Shown here: positions 1-4,844 of the stretch, piece after piece
Position numbering within the stretch: position 1 is the stretch's first letter
Layout of the letters: the number at the start of each line of letters is the position of its first letter
From: Deltaproteobacteria bacterium
GTDB lineage: Bacteria; Bdellovibrionota_F; JAHFAK01
Direction: 5' to 3'
Assembly: GCA_023250585.1 (NCBI GenBank)
Contig: JAHFAK010000135.1
Location: 1-5,006, forward strand
DNA: 5,006 bases
Made by a program: the position numbers and the translations under genes
Notes under the pieces: generated by a model
The model's database searches: none
The model's input: only the letters and a program-made list of their open reading frames with translations
What the model was told of the DNA's origin: nothing

Positions 1-330
1 AAGAATCGACGTATATTTTTCTTTTGCTGAAGAGAACGTTTCGGGATGTGGCGTCTTTTCTTCGGTCACCGGTGTTGTTTCTTCTTTTTTTTCTACAATT
101 TCTGCATCAAATAATTTTGCTGTATAATAGAAAGCAATTGCAGCGTCTTCTGCCTTAGACGCTTGATAGCGTGGCCAAAAAATACTCAATGCAAGCAGCG
201 CAACAAGAATAGTGCCTATCCAGCTCACTATCTTTTGTTCTTTTTTAATGAAACTAATAACTCGGCCCGTAATGGTAAAAAATTCATCAGGTTCTTTTAT
301 TTCTTTTCGAAAAAACTTATGTGGTTTCAC
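1..330 (-). CDS. Single-pass membrane-anchored protein, possible TPR-like periplasmic domain, N-terminal part (runs off left edge)
   Basis: The frame is open from a GTG at 330-328 to the left edge, giving 110 codons without a stop. An in-frame TAG at 339-337 rules out a longer N-terminus. A GGAG Shine-Dalgarno (343-340) lies 9 nt before the GTG, which fixes the start. Residues 1-33 are basic and hydrophilic (VKPHKFFRKE at the front). Residues about 34-53 form one hydrophobic transmembrane segment ending in FWPR. Residues 55-79 look helical and alanine-rich (ASKAEDAAIAFYY), followed by a Glu/Lys/Pro/Thr-rich linker (80-98) and the start of another helix (FSSAKEKYTSIL). The positive-inside rule puts the N-terminus in the cytoplasm and the remainder outside. 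A short anchor followed by A/Y-rich amphipathic helices recalls YfgM-like TPR proteins, but no diagnostic motif is visible in this fragment, so that function is only a guess. It is transcribed away from asd. Confidence in the gene is good; confidence in the family is low. Confidence 0.8.
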   Translation of the reverse strand, partial: MKPHKFFRKEIKEPDEFFTITGRVISFIKKEQKIVSWIGTILVALLALSIFWPRYQASKAEDAAIAFYYTAKLFDAEIVEKKEETTPVTEEKTPHPETFSSAKEKYTSIL

Positions 331-343
331 GTGTTTCTACTCC

Positions 344-359
344 GTCCATTAATATGGAC
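344..359. promoter_or_regulatory. Short inverted repeat just upstream of the membrane-protein start
   Basis: GTCCAT (344-349) and ATGGAC (354-359) are perfect 6-bp arms around TAAT. They abut the Shine-Dalgarno (343-340) of the leftward gene. In RNA this would be a small hairpin immediately 5' of the ribosome binding site; in DNA it could be an operator. The position is suggestive, but a 6-bp arm can arise by chance. Confidence 0.3.
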
Positions 360-420
360 ATAGAGGTTAAAAAGAATAGATCTGAAAGTCAAACACATAA
401 AATTCGAAGTTGTTATGTAT

Positions 421-541
421 TGAGGAGGGAAATGCATGTTTTCTTTTTTATTTTATATCGAGCGCGCTGTCTGTTCTTAATAGTATTATGGAAGCGACGT
501 CGATAGAAAATACAAAAAGAAAACATGCATCTCCCTCCTCA
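421..541. mobile_element. Palindromic element A (121 bp, 28-bp terminal inverted repeats)
   Basis: Terminal arms at 421-448 and 514-541 are inverted complements with a single mismatch over 28 bp; the outer end is TGAGGAGGGA. The complementarity continues imperfectly inwards (TATTTTATATCGA on the left against TATTTTCTATCGA read from the right), so most of the element could fold into one long hairpin. It has no credible coding content, and I see no convincing target-site duplication (GTAT on the left, TGCT on the right). Four bases separate it from element B. It lies in the region between the leftward membrane-protein gene and asd. By form it resembles a MITE or a Rickettsia-type palindromic element, but no specific family is recognised. 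Confidence 0.7.
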
Positions 542-545
542 TGCT

Positions 546-676
546 GTGATAGTAAGTTGCATTCAAAATGATAACAAGACGGCAAGGAGAAGGCGACGCA
601 AACGTACGTAATTAGTACGTTGAGGAGCCGACGACGAAGCCAACGCAGTTAGCGTTTGAATGCAACTTACTATCAC
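546..676. mobile_element. Palindromic element B (131 bp, 22-bp perfect terminal inverted repeats)
   Basis: The arms at 546-567 and 655-676 are perfect 22-bp inverted complements (outer end GTGATAGTAAGTTGC). The interior is richer in G+C than its surroundings and contains a central hairpin: AACGTAC (601-607) and GTACGTT (615-621) around GTAATTA. The interior motifs AAGGAGAAGG, TACGTTGAGG and GACGAAGCC have counterparts in the element inserted in the HEPN gene, although the terminal arms differ. No clear target duplication is seen (TGCT on the left, TGAA on the right). The element ends 45 bp before the asd start, so it bounds or supplies any asd promoter. Confidence 0.75.
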
Positions 677-685
677 TGAAACTTC

Positions 686-714
686 TTGCACTCTGACGTA
701 TCTTTCGCTATAGA
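686..714 (+). promoter_or_regulatory. Possible asd promoter
   Basis: TTGCAC (686-691) and TATAGA (709-714) are separated by 17 bp, in the 45-bp gap between element B and the asd start. The match to sigma-70 consensus is modest (3 of 6 and 4 of 6). Transcription would begin at or very near the ATG at 722, giving an almost leaderless mRNA. It was chosen mainly because little other room remains after the palindromic insertions. Confidence 0.25.
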
Positions 715-721
715 AGAGTTA

Positions 722-1741
722 ATGAAAAAGAATCTTTATAATATTGCTATAGTCGGTGCTACAGGCGTAGTTGGCGGTGAGCTCATTAAAATTCTTGAGG
801 AGCGCAATTTTCCCGTAAATACTTTGAAGCTACTTGCCTCTGATCGCTCAATCGGCAAATCATTTACATTTAGGGGCAAAGATATTCCTGTTGATATTTT
901 GGCAGATAATTCATTCACCACTATCGACATTGCAATTTTTTCCGCGGGTAAGGATCGAAGCCTGGAATTTGCTCCCAAGGCAGCTCATGCAGGAGCAATA
1001 GTAATTGATAATTCCAGTGCATTTCGTATGGAAAATGATATTCCTTTAATTGTCCCTGAAGTAAATAGACATGCTCTTGCGAGTTATACTCAGAAAAAAA
1101 TTATTGCGAATCCAAACTGCTCAACAATTCAGCTTGTTGTTGCACTGAAACCAATTCATGATCATTTCACGATAAAGCGCATTGTTGTGTCTACATATCA
1201 ATCAACTTCGGGTGCAGGACTTAAAGCAATGGATGAGCTCAGTACGCAATCAATCAACATGTTTTCACAAAAAAATGTTGCCCAAAAAGTTTTTCCAAAA
1301 CGCATTGCTTTTAACTGCATTCCTCACATTGATTCATTCAGCCAGGAAAATTACACACTCGAAGAATTAAAAGTCATCTATGAAACAAATAAAATAATGA
1401 ACACTTCTTTTAAGATAACCTGCACAGCGGTGCGTGTTCCGGTTTTTTATTCCCATGCTGAAAGCGTCAATGTAGAAACCGAGAAACCCTGCCCTATTGA
1501 AAAAGTGAGAAGTGTTCTTAAAACGGCAGAAGGGCTTGAACTTTTTGATGATCCAAAAGAATTAAAATATCCAACCCAAATAGATGCCACAGGAAAAGAT
1601 ACAGTATTTGTCGGAAGATTACGACGAGATTTCTCGCTTGAGCATGGACTCAATATGTGGGTTGTTGCTGATAATGTACGTAAAGGCGCCGCACTTAACG
1701 CTGTTCAAATTGCGGAAGAACTCATCAAAAGTTATCTGTAA
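722..1741 (+). CDS. asd: Aspartate-semialdehyde dehydrogenase
   Basis: The encoded enzyme reduces L-aspartyl-4-phosphate to L-aspartate 4-semialdehyde with NADPH in the cytoplasm. This is the branch-point step towards diaminopimelate/lysine, threonine and methionine. The product is 339 residues, normal for the family. Visible features are the N-terminal nucleotide-binding loop GATGVVGG (12-19), the DNSSAFRM segment (97-104), the catalytic cysteine in NPNCSTIQ (Cys133), STSGAG (161-166), NYTLEE (210-215), RVPVFYSHAESV with the likely catalytic histidine (His245), and the C-terminal cofactor/substrate segment ADNVRKGAALN (317-327). I chose the ATG at 722 because the protein then begins a few residues before the first beta strand, as in relatives. 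A TTG 12 codons upstream (686) is also open but adds an uncharacteristic extension. AGAAG at 712-716 is a weak ribosome binding site. The gene stands alone: a palindrome follows its stop and palindromic elements precede it. No catalytic residue appears to be missing. Confidence 0.96.
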   Translation: MKKNLYNIAIVGATGVVGGELIKILEERNFPVNTLKLLASDRSIGKSFTFRGKDIPVDILADNSFTTIDIAIFSAGKDRSLEFAPKAAHAGAIVIDNSSAFRMENDIPLIVPEVNRHALASYTQKKIIANPNCSTIQLVVALKPIHDHFTIKRIVVSTYQSTSGAGLKAMDELSTQSINMFSQKNVAQKVFPKRIAFNCIPHIDSFSQENYTLEELKVIYETNKIMNTSFKITCTAVRVPVFYSHAESVNVETEKPCPIEKVRSVLKTAEGLELFDDPKELKYPTQIDATGKDTVFVGRLRRDFSLEHGLNMWVVADNVRKGAALNAVQIAEELIKSYL

Positions 1742-1760
1742 TTACGATTTTAGGCTTGAC

Positions 1761-1790
1761 TACTTCAAAAAATCGCGATTTTTTGAAGTA
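1761..1790. terminator. Perfect 30-bp palindrome after asd, possible terminator
   Basis: The 15 bases TACTTCAAAAAATCG are followed immediately by their exact reverse complement, ending 49 bp after the asd stop. The placement fits a transcription terminator for asd. However, the stem is AT-rich, has no loop unless the central bases open, and is not followed by a separate T-run (the T-run is inside the stem). It could equally be a protein-binding palindrome or the core of a degraded repeat element. The palindrome is certain; its role is not. Confidence 0.45.
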
Positions 1791-1909
1791 CCATTTAAAG
1801 AAATCGAATGTGTTCATTCTTCGCCACGAGAATTATTTTTCTTATCATGACTAAAAACGAAAAAATAACCCTCCGATTGCTGTCAAAAATCGTCAGTCAC
1901 TTTCATAAA
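1791..1909. other. Intergenic spacer between asd and rhuM-fic
   Basis: These 119 bases separate the convergent ends of asd and the RhuM-Fic gene. I see no open frame with a credible start, no RNA gene and no strong hairpin. Confidence 0.5.
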
Positions 1910-2911
1910 TTATCTTTCATTTAATAGGTGAGTAATAATTTTAATAAGCTTATCCTTCTCCCCTGGATTACTTATTGCAATTAAGAGCGCAAGGGTTACG
2001 AGAGCATTGTCATTGATTTTTTTCTCCCCATTGTTCTTATAGAGGTAGTGATTTTTATCTAAAAAGTAGATAAACAAAAATGAACCAATTCTTTTATTAC
2101 CATCTACAAATGGATGATCCTTAATAATGAAATACAAAAGATGTGCGGCTTTTTCTTCAAGAGAACTATAAAGCTCCTTCTTTCCAAAAGTCTGATAGAT
2201 ATTAGCAATAATGCTTTTCAGTTTATCATCATATTCTTTACCAAATAAATCTTCAGCTTCATCTTTAATTAACAGATTACTTTTTAAACTATCAATAATC
2301 TTCTGTGCTTCTTCATAGTGTAATATATATTTTGATTTGCCGTTTTTAATAGCGATGAGCTTATTTTTATCGTATTGTTCTAATAGCGATAGAGTCTTTG
2401 CATAATTTGCAAGCAAACCTAATATTTCTTTTTCTTGCCCTTCTACTAAAGTATGTTCTGTTTTATCTTTGAGAAATGCTATAGCTGTTCTTAGCTCTTC
2501 AAACTTTTCTTGAGTCTGAATAAGACGTTTATTATTGAGCGTATAACCTTGAATTATATGATCTTTTAATATTTTTGTTGCCCAGATTCTAAACTCCGTA
2601 GCTTTTTTAGAATTTACTCGGTAACCTACAGAAATAATTGCATCAAGATCGTAATATTCAATAGTTCTTTGAATTTTTCTTTTTCCTTCTTTTTGAACTG
2701 TTGCAATTTTTGCAACAGTTGATTTTTTAGATAATTCTCCGCTTTGATAGATATTCTTGATATGTCGAGAGATACCAGACTTATGAGTGTTATATAAATA
2801 TGCTATTTGATTTAAAGATAACCAAACAGTTTCACCTTGAAGTTTTACATCAAGACGGATTTTTTTATCATTGTCTTTATATAGTATAATTTTATTTTGT
2901 TTATTTTTCAT
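1910..2911 (-). CDS. RhuM-type domain fused to a C-terminal Fic/Doc domain
   Basis: The protein is 333 residues. Residues about 13-125 match the RhuM (virulence protein RhuM) family: VWLSLNQIAYLYNTHKSGIS (29-48) looks like a helix-turn-helix-type start, and EYYDLDAIISVGYRVNSKKA (85-104) plus FRIWATKILKDHIIQGY (107-123) are characteristic. A helical linker follows (130-190). Residues about 195-330 form a Fic/Doc fold with the active-site motif HPFVDGNKR (266-274), which holds the catalytic histidine, the phosphate-binding Gly-Asn and the Arg. Fic proteins transfer AMP or other phosphate-containing groups to target proteins, and Doc phosphorylates EF-Tu. GNKR rather than GNGR leaves the transferred group uncertain. 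The N-terminal domain may bind DNA or recruit a target; that is inference. No Shine-Dalgarno precedes the ATG. The gene looks more AT-rich than asd and opposes both core genes, consistent with acquisition. No antitoxin gene adjoins it. The [S/T]xxxE[G/N] inhibitory motif of self-inhibited Fic enzymes is not evident. Confidence 0.9.
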   Translation of the reverse strand: MKNKQNKIILYKDNDKKIRLDVKLQGETVWLSLNQIAYLYNTHKSGISRHIKNIYQSGELSKKSTVAKIATVQKEGKRKIQRTIEYYDLDAIISVGYRVNSKKATEFRIWATKILKDHIIQGYTLNNKRLIQTQEKFEELRTAIAFLKDKTEHTLVEGQEKEILGLLANYAKTLSLLEQYDKNKLIAIKNGKSKYILHYEEAQKIIDSLKSNLLIKDEAEDLFGKEYDDKLKSIIANIYQTFGKKELYSSLEEKAAHLLYFIIKDHPFVDGNKRIGSFLFIYFLDKNHYLYKNNGEKKINDNALVTLALLIAISNPGEKDKLIKIITHLLNER

Positions 2912-2969
2912 GTATTTGATAAATTAATATTCATTGTAATCGTAATCAAGAACTTGTTAAAGATACATC
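2912..2969. promoter_or_regulatory. Divergent intergenic region, rhuM-fic / truA
   Basis: These 58 very AT-rich bases must hold the promoters of both divergent genes unless either is transcribed from elsewhere. TTGTAA (2934-2939) with TTAAAG (2957-2962) at 17-bp spacing is a weak candidate towards truA. TTGATT on the minus strand (2949-2944) is a weak -35 candidate towards rhuM-fic. Neither start has a recognisable Shine-Dalgarno. Confidence 0.3.
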
Positions 2970-3743
2970 ATGCCGTCTCAACGAAACATCCTTCTTCGCT
3001 TAGAATACCACGGTACTAACTATCATGGTTTCCAAATTCAAAAAAATGCGCCGACTATTCAAGGAGTAATTGAAGAAGCGCTCGCAACACTTACGAAAGA
3101 AAAAATTCGCATTGCGAGTGCTAGTCGCACCGATGCTGGAGTTCATGCCCTCGATCATGTGATAACGTTCAAAACTCAAACGACACTTCCGATTCGCGCA
3201 TTCTCGCATGGATTAAATCAATTGCTCCCTCATAATATCCGTATTCAAGAAGCTCATGATATGCCCCTTTCATTTCAGGTACAAAAAATGGCATATAAAA
3301 AAGAATATGCGTATTTCATTGTAACTGACAAAAAAAATCACGTAATGAATAAATACTCATGGAATCTCTTTGCTGATCTAGAACTTGAGCCAATGCAAAA
3401 ATGCCTTTCTCTGATTGTTGGAAAACATGACTTCTCATCATTTCGTGCAAGTGATTGCGATAGTGTCAGCCCTATTCGAGAAATTCATAAAGCACGCATT
3501 ACACGCATAAAAAATCCATTTTTAGGAAAAGTCAGATTTTACAAAATTACGATTCAAGGAAATGGTTTTTTAAAACATATGGTTCGAAATATTGTAGGGA
3601 CTTTAGTCGATGTTGGAACAGGAAAAACGAAAATTTCTGATTTTAAAAAAATTATTGCATCACACGATAGAACAAAAGCCGGTATGACTGCTCCCGCGCA
3701 AGGCTTATTCTTGATGAAGACGTGGATAAAACTCAAAAATTAA
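2970..3743 (+). CDS. truA: tRNA pseudouridine(38-40) synthase TruA
   Basis: TruA isomerises uridines 38, 39 and 40 in the tRNA anticodon stem-loop to pseudouridine. At 257 residues it has the usual length. Family signatures are LEYHGTNYHGFQIQ (11-24), the catalytic-loop motif SRTDAGVHAL with the nucleophilic Asp55, the central FSSFRASDCDS segment, and the C-terminal FLKHMVRNIVGTLVDVG and GMTAPAQGLFLM segments. The ATG is not preceded by a Shine-Dalgarno, but the first strand begins right after it, so the start fits. Its last codons are odd. The block 3679-3727, encoding most of the C-terminal strand, recurs exactly at 4698-4746, where the frame ends TWIK-stop, whereas here it ends TWIKLKN-stop. 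The final codons therefore seem to have been supplied by inserted DNA. The stop codon overlaps that of the convergent nucleotidyltransferase gene by 4 bp (3740-3743). Catalytic features are intact, so the enzyme should be functional. Confidence 0.96.
   Translation: MPSQRNILLRLEYHGTNYHGFQIQKNAPTIQGVIEEALATLTKEKIRIASASRTDAGVHALDHVITFKTQTTLPIRAFSHGLNQLLPHNIRIQEAHDMPLSFQVQKMAYKKEYAYFIVTDKKNHVMNKYSWNLFADLELEPMQKCLSLIVGKHDFSSFRASDCDSVSPIREIHKARITRIKNPFLGKVRFYKITIQGNGFLKHMVRNIVGTLVDVGTGKTKISDFKKIIASHDRTKAGMTAPAQGLFLMKTWIKLKN
3679..3727. repeat. 49-bp direct repeat, copy 1 (inside the truA 3' end)
   Basis: This block starts CCGGTATGACTGCTCC and ends AGACGTGGAT, and is identical to 4698-4746. The next base differs (A here, C in the other copy), followed by three shared A's. 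The previous base also differs (G here, A there). The two copies bracket the nucleotidyltransferase/HEPN pair. The layout resembles the left attachment or duplication boundary of DNA inserted at the 3' end of a gene. The identity is directly visible; the mechanism is inferred. Confidence 0.9.
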
Positions 3744-4069
3744 TTCTTATAAACTACCTTTCCTTTTTTTAAAACTTCTCTTAAAAAGGGTTTATATTTT
3801 AATAGTTTTATTTCATTTGGTTCAAATGCAACTGGTTCTATTCGTGAATCAATGGTACATGCTAATTGAAAAAGCATTTGCATAGTTTCAATTTCATTTT
3901 TATCTTTAAAATCATTCGAGAAAACAGCTAAATCAATATCGCTGTATTTATTTGGTTTTCCATGCGCATAGGATCCAAATAGTATAACCCTTTGTAATTT
4001 TATTTTTTTCTTTAATACATTAATATAGTCTAAAATTAATGCCTCTATTTTATTTTTTTGCTTAGCCAT
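3740..4069 (-). CDS. MNT-type minimal nucleotidyltransferase (antitoxin-like partner of HEPN)
   Basis: This is a 109-residue protein of the small (MNT) nucleotidyltransferase family. The diagnostic motif is FGSYAHGKPNKYSDIDLAV (31-49): GS(x)n followed by the metal-binding DxD pair Asp44 and Asp46. A third acidic residue is likely Glu78 in SRIEPVAF. In HEPN/MNT systems such as HepT/MntA, the MNT protein neutralises the HEPN RNase, shown in one case to be by adding AMP groups to it. By analogy this would be the antitoxin. Its ATG lies inside the 3' end of the ancestral HEPN frame (25-bp overlap, 4045-4069), so the two were probably translationally coupled before the palindromic element separated them. 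Its stop overlaps that of truA. The AT-rich composition resembles that of the RhuM-Fic gene. All three active-site positions appear present. Confidence 0.88.
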   Translation of the reverse strand: MAKQKNKIEALILDYINVLKKKIKLQRVILFGSYAHGKPNKYSDIDLAVFSNDFKDKNEIETMQMLFQLACTIDSRIEPVAFEPNEIKLLKYKPFLREVLKKGKVVYKN

Positions 4070-4129
4070 TTATAGAGATTCTCCGTTGTGACCAATAATG
4101 TTGTCGCTTTAGTCTTATTCATTAATTTA

Positions 4130-4308
4130 GGGCAGTCACAAAAACCTGTTTCGAAGCGAAATTTTGAATCCTTCGAGCGAGACAAGGAAGATGAGTAAAA
4201 AACCCGGAGGCGTAGCTCAACGCTACGTTGACGGGTTTTTCATGAAATCTGACGAAGTCGCAGCCGAAGGGGCAAAATTGCAGCCGAAACAGGTTTTTGT
4301 GACTGCCC
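4130..4308. mobile_element. Palindromic element C (179 bp, 24-bp perfect TIRs, TTTA duplication) inside the HEPN gene
   Basis: The terminal arms 4130-4153 and 4285-4308 are perfect 24-bp inverted complements; the outer end is GGGCAGTCACAAAAACC. The palindrome continues imperfectly inwards (AATTTTG in both arms, then AAAAACCCG against CGGGTTTTT) to a central hairpin at 4211-4227, so the whole element could fold as one long stem. TTTA flanks it on both sides (4126-4129 and 4309-4312) as a probable target-site duplication. Removing element plus one TTTA restores the HEPN frame exactly. The total inserted length is 183 bp, a multiple of three. One frame on each strand is open right across the element, and the arms encode the same KQVFVTAL peptide in both directions. 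It encodes no transposase, so it would need an enzyme acting in trans. Its in-gene location recalls Rickettsia palindromic elements, but no specific family is recognised. Confidence 0.9.
4197..4240. terminator. Terminator-like hairpin at the centre of element C
   Basis: CCCG (4203-4206) pairs with CGGG (4232-4235), enclosing a second stem CGTAGC (4211-4216) / GCTACG (4222-4227) with a 5-base loop. The structure is flanked by A6 on the left and T5 on the right, so either strand reads as a stem followed by a U-run. On the minus strand it lies between the HEPN start and the MNT start and could stop HEPN transcription before MNT. The pairing is visible; activity is inferred. Confidence 0.5.
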
Positions 4309-4614
4309 TTTATATAACGAATCTTTGTATTCCTCATATCTTGCTTTAATACAAAATGGGGTAAGATTCTGTAAAAATAACTGCTGAGTTTTATCTAATT
4401 CAGAGTAAAAATTGGTAATTTCTGCTAATCTAACTAAATTGTGAATATAAGGAACTTCTTTAGATTGAGAAGAAATAATTCCTTTTAATAATTTTTCAAT
4501 TGATTGCTGACACATAAAACCAACATAGAGATATTTTCTTATTCTAAGCATCCCTTTAGCCGTTTCTAAATCATATTTTGATCGTTCCAACCATTGCTCT
4601 GTAATCGTTTTCAT

Positions 4615-4697
4615 TAGTATCTAATGATAGCATAGAGAGCTATTTATAAGCAATAATCTTTGTTCATTGAGTTGACTATCAAAAGAAAGAAAAAACA
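4615..4697 (-). promoter_or_regulatory. Upstream region of the HEPN/MNT pair
   Basis: This AT-rich stretch precedes the HEPN ATG and contains no gene. On the minus strand TTGCTT, an 18-bp spacer and TATCAT form a weak promoter candidate about 13 nt from the start codon; ATAGC/GCTAT arms (5 bp) overlap it. There is no clear Shine-Dalgarno. It ends at the second copy of the 49-bp repeat, so the pair carries its own upstream region within the repeat-bounded unit. Confidence 0.3.
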
Positions 4698-4753
4698 CCG
4701 GTATGACTGCTCCCGCGCAAGGCTTATTCTTGATGAAGACGTGGATCAAATAG
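4676..4753 (+). pseudogene. truA: Orphan 3' end of truA
   Basis: In the truA frame this stretch reads LSKERKNT, then GMTAPAQGLFLMKTWIK and TAG at 4751-4753. The 49-bp core is identical to intact truA. The eight codons before it differ in sequence but still resemble the truA residues ASHDRTKA at spaced positions (S, acidic, R), which may be chance. A TGA at 4673-4675 closes the frame upstream, so this cannot be a full gene. It is best read as the original truA terminus displaced about 1 kb by insertion of the HEPN/MNT unit. The ending TWIK-stop would then be the ancestral C-terminus. Confidence 0.8.
4698..4746. repeat. 49-bp direct repeat, copy 2
   Basis: It is identical over 49 bp to 3679-3727 in truA and in the same orientation. 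The repeat-to-repeat period is 1,019 bp, with 970 bp between the copies containing only the MNT gene, the interrupted HEPN gene and their upstream region. No integrase or transposase gene is in this unit. Confidence 0.9.
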
Positions 4754-4840
4754 CTTCTTAGATAGATTCCCCCGGGCAAGCCCATAAGCGCTAACTTGAT
4801 TTTTAGAAAGAAGCTTGTTTTTATTATGATATCTTTCTTA
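4754..4840. other. Non-coding stretch with a GC-rich patch
   Basis: No gene is visible. A GC-rich patch at about 4768-4793 (CCCCCGGGCAAGCCCATAAG) contains GGGC-AA-GCCC and stands out from the AT-rich surroundings. It has the look of an insertion-sequence end or degraded repeat, but I cannot identify it and no partner terminus is seen. Confidence 0.3.
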
Positions 4841-4844
4841 TGTC

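Larger units (their letters stand above)
4045..4614 (-). pseudogene. HEPN-domain protein gene (toxin-like), interrupted by palindromic element C
   Basis: The N-terminal part (from the ATG at 4614) reads as a small HEPN protein of the kind paired with MNT enzymes: SKYDLETAKGML (12-23), YVGFMCQQSIEKLLKGII (30-47), a conserved histidine in YIHNLVRL (56-63), and ARYEEYKDSLYK (91-102). HEPN proteins in such pairs are usually RNases. After Lys102 the frame enters the inserted element, gains 22 foreign residues (starting GQSQKPVSAA) and stops at 4240. Deleting the 179-bp element and one TTTA copy continues the frame as LMNKTKATTLLVTTENLYKW and on to LSKKIK, with stop TAG at 4045. This gives a 128-residue protein of normal length ending in the expected amphipathic helix. 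The stop overlaps the MNT start. As it stands, the gene encodes a 124-residue variant lacking the native last helix. It may be dead, but a folded or altered product cannot be excluded. Confidence 0.87.

Noticed and set aside
163-506. Plus-strand open frames opposite and beyond the leftward membrane-protein gene
   Set aside because: The peptides are low-complexity, rich in Phe and Asn, and have no family resemblance. The minus-strand frame with GTG, GGAG ribosome binding site and a clean transmembrane segment explains 1-330 better, and the remainder lies in palindromic element A.
421-676. CRISPR array or riboswitch upstream of asd
   Set aside because: The repeats are inverted, not direct and regularly spaced. 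The interior shows no lysine-riboswitch-like layout that I can recognise; two palindromic elements explain the structure.
1447-1653. Antisense frames inside asd and truA
   Set aside because: They are opposite-strand readings of strongly conserved coding sequence, without family similarity or initiation signals.
1744-1893. Possible fourth palindromic element around the asd 3' spacer
   Set aside because: ACGATTTTAGGCTTGAC and GTCAAAAATCG are only loosely complementary, with a gap. No consistent inner pairing or flanking duplication supports it.
4122-4337. A real protein gene spanning element C on the minus strand
   Set aside because: The frame exists because the palindrome lacks stops in that phase. 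It overlaps the HEPN frame, has no ribosome binding site, and its sequence is mirrored by the other strand's product.
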